Source: an uncultured Mucilaginibacter sp.
Lineage (GTDB): Bacteria; Bacteroidota; Bacteroidia; Sphingobacteriales; Sphingobacteriaceae
Reading direction: 5' to 3'
DNA length: 61,730 nt
NCBI GenBank assembly: GCA_903927645.1
Contig: CAIYNX010000023.1
Coordinates: 1 to 61,730, forward strand
This document shows positions 44,146 through 53,296 of the stretch, one piece after another. Position numbers and translations under genes: made by a program. The notes below the pieces were generated by a model. That model was given only the letters and a program-made list of their open reading frames with translations. It made no database searches and was not told where the DNA came from. How positions within the stretch are numbered: position 1 is the stretch's first letter; every line of letters starts with the position of its first letter.

Positions 44146-44197
44146 AAAAGTTCTTAACTTTAAATTTCAAATCCTTAAATTTATAAACCATTAATTT

Positions 44198-45133
44198 ATG
44201 CCTTACAGAAATCTGGTATCACCTGTAGGCCTATCAAAGCAGGCTGAAATTTTTACGCTGGTAGAAAATCGCAAGGCTTATACATTAAACCATTGCGAAT
44301 TAAATATTTTTGAAACCTATCAGCAAAGCGAATTAGTGCCTTTAACCTTTAGCGATTTGGTAGTAACCAGCATGCTTAGGGGTAAAAAAGTAATGCACTT
44401 ATTTGATAAACCTGGTTTTGACTACCTTCCGGGTGAAACCGTAATTGTGCCCCCTAATATCACCATGCGTATTGATTTCCCGGAGGCTACCTCGTTGCAA
44501 CCATCACAATGTACCGCACTTGCCATTAATCAAGAGGAAATAAGTAGTACCATTGATTTTTTGAATGAAAACTATCCGAAACAAGATCAACAAAAATGGC
44601 AACTAAATTATAACCAGTTCCACTTTCTGAATAATTTTGAATTGGCTCAACTGATCAATAAACTGATCAGGATAAGTACCGGGAATGATATTACTAAAGA
44701 TATTTTAGCCAACCTTACCTTAAAAGAGCTATTAATTAGGTTAATGCAGATGCAAAACCTAAACAACCTGCAGGATAATTTGCGCGAATTAACCAGGGGA
44801 AGTCGGTTTGCCCATGTTGTGGATTATATAAAGCAGCATTTAACTGGTAAATTAAGTATTGATAAGCTTAGCCAAATGGCATGCATGAGCAAACCAAATT
44901 TTTTCAAAGCTTTTAAAAACGAAATGGGTATATCGCCTGTTGATTATATCATAAAGGAAAGGATAAAGTTTGCCAAGCATTTAATGCATAATCCCTACAA
45001 CAGTATATCTGATGCTTGTTATAAAGCTGGTTTCAATAACCTAAATTATTTTAGTCGTGCTTTCAAAAAAATTGAGGGTATTACCCCTAGTATTTATAAA
45101 AGTGCAATCAAAACAAACGATAAACTTTATTAA
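44198..45133 (+). CDS. AraC-family transcriptional regulator
   Basis: A 311-residue regulator. The N-terminal domain (about 1-190) is of the AraC_N effector-binding type, containing DYLPGETVIVPPNITMRIDF. The C-terminal double helix-turn-helix (about 205-305) has LSIDKLSQMACMSKPNFFK and the AraC signature ISDACYKAGFNNLNYFSRAF with KIEGITPSIYK. It is divergent from the aldehyde dehydrogenase gene (151 bp apart), which it most likely activates in response to an aldehyde or alcohol. Confidence 0.9.
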   Translation: MPYRNLVSPVGLSKQAEIFTLVENRKAYTLNHCELNIFETYQQSELVPLTFSDLVVTSMLRGKKVMHLFDKPGFDYLPGETVIVPPNITMRIDFPEATSLQPSQCTALAINQEEISSTIDFLNENYPKQDQQKWQLNYNQFHFLNNFELAQLINKLIRISTGNDITKDILANLTLKELLIRLMQMQNLNNLQDNLRELTRGSRFAHVVDYIKQHLTGKLSIDKLSQMACMSKPNFFKAFKNEMGISPVDYIIKERIKFAKHLMHNPYNSISDACYKAGFNNLNYFSRAFKKIEGITPSIYKSAIKTNDKLY

Positions 45134-45187
45134 ATAATTGATACCTAAAATTAATTTATGATTTATTTATAAATTTTTTTGAAACTA

Positions 45188-45817
45188 TTACTTCCACCGA
45201 AAGCTTTTTATCATAACATCCACATCATTTCTAACAAAAGTAAGTACCGGTTGTATGGAATCTAATCTTGGCTCGGTATTAAAATACAATGCACCCCTTA
45301 AATAATTTTTAGTACTATCCGTAATAAAAAACTGCAATGAGGATGCAGCATTACCATCAATGGTATAGTAAATACCGTACACCTTTCGCTCAGGATACCT
45401 TATGTATCCTTGGTTTATTGACGATGCTTTAACGGTATGTTTATAAACAAAAAGGTGGGCATCTTCTGTAAGTTGTTCAAATACCTTTTTTGAGGTAATG
45501 GTTTCGTAACTTAAATGGAGGGTACCATTAAATTGCGGGAACTGCATATTTAACAAACTTTGCATATTCAGCAGTTTTTTTGATTTTATTGAGGTTCGGT
45601 CGGTATCAATAATGGCATATTTAGGGTATATAAAAGTAAAAGGACCAACCCCTTTATATTCCTGGTATTCTTTTTTTGGAAATTTTATCCTGAAATATCC
45701 CCTAGGTTTAGGAGAATAACCATTGTTTTCGTTGCAAGCACTTATAATTGATAAAATAAGCATTAAGCTTACAAAAATTTTTATTGTCAAATTTATTTTG
45801 AATTCCATATTTCCCAC
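45188..45817 (-). CDS. gldD: Gliding motility lipoprotein GldD
   Basis: A 209-residue lipoprotein linked to gliding and the type IX secretion machinery. A signal peptide ends at the lipobox IISAC (Cys28), followed by the GldD start NGYSPKPRGYFRIKFPKKEY. Later segments SYETITSKKVFEQLTEDAH and YGIYYTIDGNAASSLQFFI also match. An alternative ATG at 45808 would shorten it by three residues. Its 5' end overlaps the 3' end of aroE by 25 bp (or 16). No other gld gene is in the window, so gliding itself is not implied. Confidence 0.9.
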   Translation of the reverse strand: MGNMEFKINLTIKIFVSLMLILSIISACNENNGYSPKPRGYFRIKFPKKEYQEYKGVGPFTFIYPKYAIIDTDRTSIKSKKLLNMQSLLNMQFPQFNGTLHLSYETITSKKVFEQLTEDAHLFVYKHTVKASSINQGYIRYPERKVYGIYYTIDGNAASSLQFFITDSTKNYLRGALYFNTEPRLDSIQPVLTFVRNDVDVMIKSFRWK

Positions 45818-46581
45818 GATTTTTCAGCCTGTAAAATCAACATTTCAAGGCCGTTTTTTATTGCAGCACCATTCTTGGCACCATTTTTCAAAAATAGTGT
45901 TTCTTCCGGGTTATAAATCAAATCATATAGTAAATGTTCATCTGTTATGGCTTCATAAGGTAAATGAGGGCATTCTTCTACGTTGGGGTACATACCTACT
46001 GGCGTTGTATTGATAATCAATTTATACTTTGCGATTAAGCCAGGAGTTAATTCACTAAATAAAATACTGTTTGGTTGTGCCTTCCGGGTTACTACCTGAT
46101 AATCCATCCCTAATTTTCCAATTACGTACTTTACTGCTTTTGCTGCACCACCATCGCCTAAAATTAAGGCGTCGCTATGCCAATTTTGCAATAATGGCTT
46201 TAAAGATGTTTCAAAGCCATATACATCAGTATTATATCCTTCTAGCCTATAATTATGCCCAATTACCCCAACCTCGCCGGTAAAAGCAGCCATCACTGGG
46301 CTTTCGGCAAAAACTCGGATGCAATTTACAGCGCCCACTTGTTTAGCATCGTGTTCAATCCAATCTAAATATTTAAGCACATTTATTTTATGTGGTACGG
46401 TAACATTCAACCCATACAGGTTAGGATTTTCTTTCAGCACGTTGGGCAGGTCTTTTATATCCTCGATAGGAATGAGGGTGTAGCTTGCATCGGTAATGTG
46501 CTCCTTTTGAAATTTTTCTGTAAAAAATTTCTTTGAAAAAGAATGTGAAAGCGGGTAACCAATAAGGCCGTAAAGTTTCAT
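45793..46581 (-). CDS. aroE: Shikimate dehydrogenase
   Basis: A 262-residue NADPH enzyme of aromatic amino acid synthesis, reducing 3-dehydroshikimate to shikimate. The substrate loop is GYPLSHSFSKKFF (about 7-19), LNVTVPHKINVLKYLD carries the catalytic Lys, and GYNTDVYGFE the catalytic Asp. The nucleotide-binding loop is LGDGGAAKAVKYVIG. PVGMYPNVEECP is also standard. It overlaps gldD on the same strand. Confidence 0.94.
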   Translation of the reverse strand: MKLYGLIGYPLSHSFSKKFFTEKFQKEHITDASYTLIPIEDIKDLPNVLKENPNLYGLNVTVPHKINVLKYLDWIEHDAKQVGAVNCIRVFAESPVMAAFTGEVGVIGHNYRLEGYNTDVYGFETSLKPLLQNWHSDALILGDGGAAKAVKYVIGKLGMDYQVVTRKAQPNSILFSELTPGLIAKYKLIINTTPVGMYPNVEECPHLPYEAITDEHLLYDLIYNPEETLFLKNGAKNGAAIKNGLEMLILQAEKSWEIWNSK

Positions 46582-46715
46582 TTTTGAAGCTATTTTAATG
46601 TTGTTTAAACACCCATGAGGAATAAAAATGTAATATTAAAAAGAAACATTGAAAAGGATTAATTATTTTTTTAAAACGACTTATTTTATAATTATGTGTA
46701 TAATAGTTAAATTTA

Positions 46716-46901
46716 ATGTGTACGAGAACTATTATTGAAATTGATGATGAGTTGATGGAAAAGGCTCGAAAACTGTCCAATAATAAAACCAAAAAAACTT
46801 TGGTTGAAAACGCTTTGCGGTTATACGTTGCCGTTGAAAATCAAAAAAAATTATCAGCCCTTTGGGGAAATATAAAATTGGATTACTCTGCATTTTTATA
46901 A
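46716..46901 (+). CDS. vapB: VapB-family antitoxin
   Basis: A 61-residue protein with the short VapB pattern: TRTIIEIDDELMEKARKLS, then NKTKKTLVENALRLYVAV (ribbon-helix-helix DNA-binding region, about 1-45), and a C-terminal tail LWGNIKLDYSAFL that would wrap around a VapC toxin. The reading frame is intact. The following vapC gene is wrecked by several lesions, so this antitoxin has no cognate toxin here. It may persist by neutralising a related toxin elsewhere or by chance. Confidence 0.88.
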   Translation: MCTRTIIEIDDELMEKARKLSNNKTKKTLVENALRLYVAVENQKKLSALWGNIKLDYSAFL

Positions 46902-46906
46902 TCGAT

Positions 46907-47304
46907 ATTGTTTTAATTGATACTTCGGTTTGGGCAAACTTTTTTAAGGGAAATGAAACCGCGGCAAGTTTGTATCTAAAAAAACAACCTTTCGAATATT
47001 ATTATAGCCACCTTTCCAACAATTGTACAAGAGGTGTTACAAAGCGATACATTAGATCATGATTTTTAAAACTGTGAAAAGCTATTTTGATTACTTTACA
47101 AATTTGGAACATAATGTTTATGGATTGGCACTGGAGGCTGCAAACTTAAATAGAGCACTGAGAAAAACTGGTCTTACCATAAGATAACCGAATGATTGCC
47201 TAATTGCGACCTATGCTATTAAAAATGATTTAACCCTTTTGCATGATGATAAAGATTTTCAATTCATAGCTAATAATACCAATTTGAAAATTATGGTATT
47301 TTAA
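46907..47304 (+). pseudogene. VapC (PIN-domain) toxin pseudogene
   Basis: The remains of a full VapC can be read across three frames. Frame one gives VLIDTSVWANFFKGNETAAS with the first catalytic Asp, but the expected ATG is ATT (46907). A shift near 46992 leads to IIIATFPTIVQEVLQSD, a second shift near 47063 in a T run to KTVKSYFDYF and LALEAANLNRALRKTGLTIR, and then a TAA at 47185-47187 precedes PNDCLIATYAIKNDLTLLHD with the remaining acidic residues. At least two frameshifts, one stop and a lost start mean no active toxin can be made. The intact vapB lies just upstream. It fills most of the gap before comA. Confidence 0.88.
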
Positions 47305-47329
47305 TATAATTCAAACGTGGAACTTCTCC

Positions 47330-48085
47330 CTACAAAAAATGATCAAAAGTATCACTCCTGATACCTAGCCTTAGGGTCTCTAAAGGAATTACATCAGCTG
47401 GGGCAATATTACCTATGTTTACATTTGTGCCAATTAGTTTTATGAACCAAACTTGTTGTGCCTTTTGTGGGGCTTCCCAAATAATTGTTTCTTCTGGAAT
47501 TTGTGTTAGTATTTCGTCAACCAAACCTTGCCTTACTTCTCCTGAATCACGATAAATACCAACATTACCACTTTCTCTTGCTTCGGCAATTACCTTCCAA
47601 GCTCCTGCTTCAATTTCGGCATTCATTAACTTAATCCATTTATAGGGGGCAAATATTTTTTGTACATCCTTTGAGCCTACTTCCGATATTACAGTAACCA
47701 ACTTGCTTAACCTATTGATGTAATCGCATTTCAAATCGTGCTCAATTTCTATTGATCCATCCGATACTTCGGCGTACTCCAATTTGTACTTATCCAAAAT
47801 TCTGCAATAATCATCAAACTGTCCTCTAACTATCATTGCCTCAAACAAAGTTCCTCCTAAATAAACCGGAATGTTTGCTTCACGATAAAGTGCGAGTTTT
47901 TTATCTAGGTTAGGCGTTACATAAGAGGTGGCCCAGCCTAATTTAACCAAATCAGTATAATCTCCTCCAACTTCAATAAAATCTTCTACTTGTCTTAAAC
48001 TTAACCCTTTATCCATCACCATGGTTAACCCGCTATTACGAGGCTTCTGTACCCTCTCCGGAAGATTATTAATTTGATAGTTCAT
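47330..48085 (-). CDS. comA: Phosphosulfolactate synthase
   Basis: A 251-residue TIM-barrel enzyme that adds sulfite to phosphoenolpyruvate to form phosphosulfolactate. The sequence GLTMVMDKGLSLRQVEDFI (about 19-37), YTDLVKLGWATSYVTPN, PVYLGGTLFEAMIVRG and EVSDGSIEIEH are characteristic of the family. In methanogens the step leads to coenzyme M. In Bacteroidota it could feed sulfopyruvate and cysteate for sulfonolipids, but that is inference, since no other gene of such a route is adjacent. It is downstream of the leftward TPR gene and separated from it by a terminator. Confidence 0.9.
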   Translation of the reverse strand: MNYQINNLPERVQKPRNSGLTMVMDKGLSLRQVEDFIEVGGDYTDLVKLGWATSYVTPNLDKKLALYREANIPVYLGGTLFEAMIVRGQFDDYCRILDKYKLEYAEVSDGSIEIEHDLKCDYINRLSKLVTVISEVGSKDVQKIFAPYKWIKLMNAEIEAGAWKVIAEARESGNVGIYRDSGEVRQGLVDEILTQIPEETIIWEAPQKAQQVWFIKLIGTNVNIGNIAPADVIPLETLRLGIRSDTFDHFL

Positions 48086-48142
48086 TATTATTTAGTTTGG
48101 TTATAGACTATAACAAAAAGTATTAACGGGGCAAAAGTCGTA

Positions 48143-48178
48143 AAAAAACCTGAAAATTTATTACACTTTCAGGTTTAT
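48143..48178 (-). terminator. Terminator of the leftward TPR gene
   Basis: AAACCTGAAA (48146-48155) pairs with its complement (48167-48176). On the minus strand the stem is followed directly by a run of seven T's. It separates the TPR gene from comA. Confidence 0.85.
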
Positions 48179-48253
48179 TTAAATACACTTTAAAATTTAT
48201 TTAATTACTCTTTTAATATTGGAGCAATTTTTTAAAAAATAAATCCAATGATT

Positions 48254-49657
48254 TTATTTGGTGTATTTGTTAATAATGTCAACAATTACTTTATTTTTTT
48301 GAAGCTGGGGCAAATAATCAAACAAAATATAATGTTTCTCAGGGTCGCTGGTTAGCGCCAATTCCAATTGATTAAGCGCTTCATTATATTCACCCTTAGC
48401 AAATAAATAGGCTACCATGCGGTAATATAATTCTGCAGCATCCGGGTTGTTTTTAATTGCTTGTGAAATAACAGCAATTGCATCTGCTAAACGCTGTTGT
48501 TCATACAAAATAGATGAAAAATCTAGCCACGCATCTACATCTATTGGATTTAATTCAACCACTTTTTCATAAGCTTGTTCAGCCTCTTCGAGGTGCCCCA
48601 GTTTATATTCTGCATCTGCAATAGCAAACCAATAATCGGCACTTGCAATATCAAGATCGAGTGCCTTTTTGTAAAAGTGTAGCGCTTCAAAATAACGCTC
48701 TTCAAAATCAAGTGTAACTCCTATACCAAACCAGGCATCTGCGAGTTTAGGGTCCATTTTTACCGATTTTTTATAAAAAGCTCTTGCCTCATCCATTTGT
48801 TCAAGCTTTTCATAACATTCCCCTATAGCACAATAAGTATCAGCATTGGGTTGCTCATATTCAAATGTCTGTCGATAAACTTCTATAGCTTCTGCATATT
48901 TTTCAAGGTTAACAAGTGCATTACCTTTGTTAAAATATGCTGAGGCAAAGCTATCTTTAATCAAAATAGCATAGTCATATGCGTCAATTGCTTTTTCAAA
49001 TAAACTTAATTTGGTGAAGGCATTCCCTAAATTGTACCAAGCAGCGTAACTGTATGGTTCATTATCAATATATTGTTCGTAAAAAACAATACTTTCTTCC
49101 TGATTATCCAAAACATCATAGCAAAAAGCCAGTTCGTACAAAGCGTCTTGGTTCTCCATGTTTTGCTTGAGACAAAGCTTTAAGTAGGTAATGGCAGTCT
49201 CATAATCGCCCATATTTTGATAAACATAGGCAATATGCAAAAGTATTTCATCAGTTTCTTCGGCTAAGCTCAATGCTTTTTCATAATTTTCCAGCGCTTC
49301 ACCATAACGTTCCATACTTTCATACATATTTCCCCGAATTAAGTATATATCAGGGTCGGAGGCTTCCAGCATTGCTGCTTTTTCTAGTGCCATGAATGCT
49401 TCAGATACTTTGTTAGTGACCACTAATAATTGCGCTTCCTTAATTAAAAAAACAGCGGCAAATGGGTGTTGGTTTCGTGCATACTCAGCCACTTGAAGTG
49501 CTTTGGCAGGGTCGCCTTTCTCGATGTAGTAGTCGATAATGTTCTCAAAAGCCTGAGCATCAAAAAAGTACTGATCATGGTTACGGATCATTTCTTCGTA
49601 ACGTTCAACCGAAAATTTTGGATCTTCGGTAAAACCGTATTCAAATTCTTCTTCCAT
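48254..49657 (-). CDS. Tetratricopeptide repeat protein, at least ten repeats
   Basis: A 467-residue soluble protein that is almost entirely TPR units, from about residue 28 to 455, for example YGEALENYEKALSLAEETDE, YETAITYLKLCLKQNMENQD and EEAEQAYEKVVELNPIDVD. The N-terminus is very acidic (MEEEFEYGFTEDPKF). No signal peptide, membrane helix or enzymatic domain is visible. It is a scaffold for protein interaction, with unknown partner. It is a single leftward gene with its own terminator. Confidence 0.9.
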   Translation of the reverse strand: MEEEFEYGFTEDPKFSVERYEEMIRNHDQYFFDAQAFENIIDYYIEKGDPAKALQVAEYARNQHPFAAVFLIKEAQLLVVTNKVSEAFMALEKAAMLEASDPDIYLIRGNMYESMERYGEALENYEKALSLAEETDEILLHIAYVYQNMGDYETAITYLKLCLKQNMENQDALYELAFCYDVLDNQEESIVFYEQYIDNEPYSYAAWYNLGNAFTKLSLFEKAIDAYDYAILIKDSFASAYFNKGNALVNLEKYAEAIEVYRQTFEYEQPNADTYCAIGECYEKLEQMDEARAFYKKSVKMDPKLADAWFGIGVTLDFEERYFEALHFYKKALDLDIASADYWFAIADAEYKLGHLEEAEQAYEKVVELNPIDVDAWLDFSSILYEQQRLADAIAVISQAIKNNPDAAELYYRMVAYLFAKGEYNEALNQLELALTSDPEKHYILFDYLPQLQKNKVIVDIINKYTK

Positions 49658-49872
49658 TCAATTTTGTTTCAGAACATACTCTTGTTTAGGACCAAATAAA
49701 CCCAAGTCGCTAGGCTTAATGCTGTTCAAATTACAAGTAATATACCTCCAAAGTGTAAAAAAATTATCAACATACAAACATTGTTAACATCAAAAAACAC
49801 AAAGCCTTGATTACTAACTAAAAGCATTTTTATTTCATCGGGTAAAATGGCAATAAATTATTTTAAGATTTA

Positions 49873-49880
49873 TACCTTTG
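49873..49880 (+). promoter_or_regulatory. Bacteroidota -7 element for the ALDH7-type gene
   Basis: TACCTTTG matches TAnnTTTG and lies 15 bp before ATG 49895. A longer in-frame start at 49847 would place it inside the coding region, which favours 49895. Confidence 0.55.
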
Positions 49881-49894
49881 AGAAATTATCAATT

Positions 49895-51436
49895 ATGAAT
49901 TTCAATATTTCAGATATACTGTCTCAACTAAATGTTAATCAAATAAATGAGGCATTTAGTACTGGTAAATACTGGGGAAGCAGTGATGATACCCCTATTA
50001 AGCCAATTATTTCTCCAGTTGATGGCAAATTGATTGCATCGGTCAAAATAGCAACATCCGAAAACTATGAATACGTTGTACAAAAAGCGGAAAAGGCGTT
50101 TAAATCATGGAAGAATATACCAGCACCTAAAAGAGGTGAAATTATAAGGGAGATTGGAGAAGCACTTCGTAAAAACAAAGAACCATTGGGCAAGCTTGTA
50201 TCATACGAAATGGGCAAAAGTTTGCAAGAAGGATATGGCGAAGTGCAAGAAATGATAGACATTACCGATTTTGCGGTTGGATTAAGCAGGCAACTTTATG
50301 GATTAACCATGCACTCCGAAAGGCCTCAACACCGGATGTATGAACAATATCATCCATTGGGGATTGTAGGCATTATATCGGCTTTTAACTTTCCGGTAGC
50401 GGTTTGGAGTTGGAACGCGATGCTAGCCTGGGTTTGTGGGGATGTATGCATTTGGAAACCATCAGAAAAAACACCATTAACAGCAATTGCTTGTCAACAT
50501 ATTGCCCAAAAAGTATTTGAAAAGCATGGCATTGAAGAAGGAGTATCTAATTTAATTATTGGAGATCGTGAAATTGGTGAATATATGACTAAAGATTCCC
50601 GTTTGCCTCTTATTTCAGCAACTGGGTCAACCCGTATGGGCAAGGCAGTTGGCGCGGCAGTTGGGGCAAGACTTGGAAAAAGTTTGCTCGAATTAGGTGG
50701 CAATAACGCCATAATCATAACTGAAAACGCTGATTTAGATATGTCATTGATCGGTGCCGTTTTTGGTGCAGTAGGTACTGCAGGCCAGCGTTGCACAAGT
50801 ACGCGCAGGCTTATTATTCATGAAAGTGTTTATGAAAAATTCAAACTGAAGCTGATCAACGCTTATAAACAAATAAAAATAGGCAACCCGCTCGATGAAA
50901 ATAATCATATGGGTCCGCTTATTGACCATGATGCAGTTTCATTATACTTGCAATCAATAGAAAATTGCAAGGCCGAAGGTGGAAAATTTGTTGTTGAAGG
51001 GGGTAAACTGGAAGGTGAAAATTATGCCTCAGGTTGCTATGTAAAGCCATGCATAGCCGAAGTTGAAAACCATTTCTCAATAGTGCAGCATGAAACTTTT
51101 GCTCCTATTTTATACCTTATTAAATACGCTGATTTGGAAAATGCCATCATTTTACAAAACGGAGTACCTCAAGGTTTGTCATCAGCTATTATGACTACAA
51201 ATCTGCGTGAATCAGAATTATTTTTATCAGCCAATGGTTCGGATTGTGGGATTGCCAATGTAAATATTGGCACATCTGGAGCCGAAATTGGGGGTGCTTT
51301 TGGGGGTGAAAAAGAAACAGGTGGCGGTCGCGAGTCAGGATCGGATTCATGGAAAGTTTATATGCGAAGACAAACTAACACAATAAACTATTCAAAAACA
51401 CTGCCTTTGGCACAAGGTATAAAATTCGACTTATAA
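49895..51436 (+). CDS. Aldehyde dehydrogenase, ALDH7 type (aminoadipate-semialdehyde/piperideine-6-carboxylate dehydrogenase-like)
   Basis: About 513 residues from ATG 49895. ALDH7-like landmarks are IISAFNFPVAVWSWNAMLAW, TGSTRMGKAVGAAVGARLGK, ELGGNNAIIITENADLD (catalytic Glu) and GTAGQRCTSTRRL (catalytic Cys). The C-terminal GTSGAEIGGAFGGEKETGGG and RESGSDSWKVYMRRQTNTINY are diagnostic of the lysine-degradation branch. It oxidises alpha-aminoadipate semialdehyde or a similar aldehyde to the acid. It stands alone between divergent TPR and protease genes. Confidence 0.9.
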   Translation: MNFNISDILSQLNVNQINEAFSTGKYWGSSDDTPIKPIISPVDGKLIASVKIATSENYEYVVQKAEKAFKSWKNIPAPKRGEIIREIGEALRKNKEPLGKLVSYEMGKSLQEGYGEVQEMIDITDFAVGLSRQLYGLTMHSERPQHRMYEQYHPLGIVGIISAFNFPVAVWSWNAMLAWVCGDVCIWKPSEKTPLTAIACQHIAQKVFEKHGIEEGVSNLIIGDREIGEYMTKDSRLPLISATGSTRMGKAVGAAVGARLGKSLLELGGNNAIIITENADLDMSLIGAVFGAVGTAGQRCTSTRRLIIHESVYEKFKLKLINAYKQIKIGNPLDENNHMGPLIDHDAVSLYLQSIENCKAEGGKFVVEGGKLEGENYASGCYVKPCIAEVENHFSIVQHETFAPILYLIKYADLENAIILQNGVPQGLSSAIMTTNLRESELFLSANGSDCGIANVNIGTSGAEIGGAFGGEKETGGGRESGSDSWKVYMRRQTNTINYSKTLPLAQGIKFDL

Positions 51437-51516
51437 TAAGTAATATTTCAAAATCCAATTATAAAAAATAAAATGAGCCTTATGTTTTTAATGTACAGGC
51501 TTGTTTCTAATAAAGC

Positions 51517-53133
51517 ATGAAAATTAAAGGTAACTATAAAATCCCGGTAGTATTTCTTGGACTTGTTTTTTTGAGATACAGTGCATTGGGACAAGATATT
51601 CCAAAGGCAATTCCAAACCTACCAAAAAATTGGCACCAATTAGATTATAATACTGAAGGTTACTATGGCATAAACCTTTATAAAGCCTATGATTTTTTAA
51701 AAGGCAAAAAAAGTAAAACCGTTGTCGTAACCACTATTGATAGTGGTATAGATACTTTACAGAAAGATTTGGTCAATATATTATGGGTAAACCCTAAAAG
51801 TAAATCAGGAAATGGATTTATGAATGATAAATATGGCTGGGATTTTTTAGGAGGAAAGGATGGGAAAGTTGATTATACAGAAACAACCGAAGAGGTGCGG
51901 CAATATAATAAACTTAAAAATACTTATTTAAATATTACTGTTCCTCTACCTGGTAAAGAGAAAGAATTTAGCTTTTGGCAAAAGGTTAAAAGCACATATG
52001 ATAGTACATTATCAAAAGATCATAATGAAATGATAGAAGTAAGCATGGAGCTAAATGCATTAACTGGAACCAATTATTTTATTAAACGCGAACTTAAACT
52101 AAAGGCCAATGAGACTTTTAACCAAGCTGATCTTGCACGGATCACAACCAACAATGATACCTTAGTTCAAAGTAGAACTATATGGGAAACTGTTTTTGGT
52201 GCTACTGGTGATGGCACGAACAATGCAAAGGTTTTGAAAGAATTAACAGATTATTATGCTAAATTAAATAATGATTTAACACCTGATTTAGAATCAAGGT
52301 CAAGGATTGTTGGTGATGACCCGGATATAAATGATGGCAAGCCTTATGGAAATAATATTCTTAAAACTCCGGATGCTTCTCATGGAACCGGAGTTGCAGG
52401 ATTAATTGGCGCCGAACGAAATAATGGATATGGAATTGATGGTGTTGCCGATAATGTTAGAATAATGGCTATAAAAGCCGTACCAAATGGTGACGAATAT
52501 GATAAAGATGTAGCCAATGCTATTCGTTACGCCGTTGATAATGGCGCCAAGGTTATCAATATGAGCTTTGGTAAAAGAATTTCGCCACACAAAGAATGGG
52601 TCGATGCCGCTTTTAAATATGCTGCCGAAAAAGATGTTTTGCTGGTGATGGCTGCAGGTAATGAAAATCAGGATGTTGACCAAAACCCTGAATTTCCAAA
52701 CAATCTTTATTTAGATGGCACCACAACGGATAATTTGATAAGTGTTGGTGCTTCAGGTCCAAAATTAGACGAAAATTTAGCAGCAAGTTTTTCAAACTAT
52801 GGTAAAAACAATGTGGATGTATTCGCACCAGGTGTTAAAGTGACCTCTATTGATATGGATGCCGAATTTAACACGGCCGATGGCACCAGCTTCGCCTCAC
52901 CAATTGTAGCGGGAGTGGCAGCGCTCATTTTAGAATATTATCCAAAGTTGAGTGCCGGACAAGTGAAAAAAGCAATTCTTGATTCCGTTACACCATTAAC
53001 AGGTGTATTGGTAATTAAACCGGGTAGTAGAGATGAAAAAGTTGATTTTACCTCACTTTCAAAAACAGGTGGCATAGTAAATGCCTACAAAGCATTAGTT
53101 ATTGCTAGCAAAATGAAGGGTGAAAGAAAATAG
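51517..53133 (+). CDS. S8-family (subtilisin-like) serine protease, exported
   Basis: A 538-residue secreted protease. A signal peptide (about 1-25, ending ALGQ) is followed by the catalytic domain with Asp75 (TTIDSGIDT), His289 (DASHGTGVAG) and Ser458 (DGTSFASPIVAG). The Asp and His are more than 200 residues apart, against about 30-60 in classic subtilisins, owing to a helical insert (about 115-270) typical of a Bacteroidota subgroup. AAGNENQDVDQNPEFPNN is the oxyanion Asn region. No C-terminal sorting domain is visible. Confidence 0.92.
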   Translation: MKIKGNYKIPVVFLGLVFLRYSALGQDIPKAIPNLPKNWHQLDYNTEGYYGINLYKAYDFLKGKKSKTVVVTTIDSGIDTLQKDLVNILWVNPKSKSGNGFMNDKYGWDFLGGKDGKVDYTETTEEVRQYNKLKNTYLNITVPLPGKEKEFSFWQKVKSTYDSTLSKDHNEMIEVSMELNALTGTNYFIKRELKLKANETFNQADLARITTNNDTLVQSRTIWETVFGATGDGTNNAKVLKELTDYYAKLNNDLTPDLESRSRIVGDDPDINDGKPYGNNILKTPDASHGTGVAGLIGAERNNGYGIDGVADNVRIMAIKAVPNGDEYDKDVANAIRYAVDNGAKVINMSFGKRISPHKEWVDAAFKYAAEKDVLLVMAAGNENQDVDQNPEFPNNLYLDGTTTDNLISVGASGPKLDENLAASFSNYGKNNVDVFAPGVKVTSIDMDAEFNTADGTSFASPIVAGVAALILEYYPKLSAGQVKKAILDSVTPLTGVLVIKPGSRDEKVDFTSLSKTGGIVNAYKALVIASKMKGERK

Positions 53134-53237
53134 GCAAAAAAAGCTGCTACAATTAAACCTTTAATAGCCTAAATAATAATTTTAAATTCATTAATTTGAT
53201 TTTTATTGTAAAAATCAAATCGAAATAAAAGCACAAA

Positions 53238-53267
53238 TTGCAAATAAGCGTACATTGATTATATTTG
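53238..53267 (+). promoter_or_regulatory. Promoter of the pyruvate dehydrogenase E1 beta gene
   Basis: TTG (53238-53240) and TATATTTG (53260-53267) with a 19-bp spacer fit the Bacteroidota -33/-7 pattern. It lies 29 bp before ATG 53297. Confidence 0.6.
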
Positions 53268-53296
53268 CGTTCGCAAAAAAGCAGATAATTAGTACA

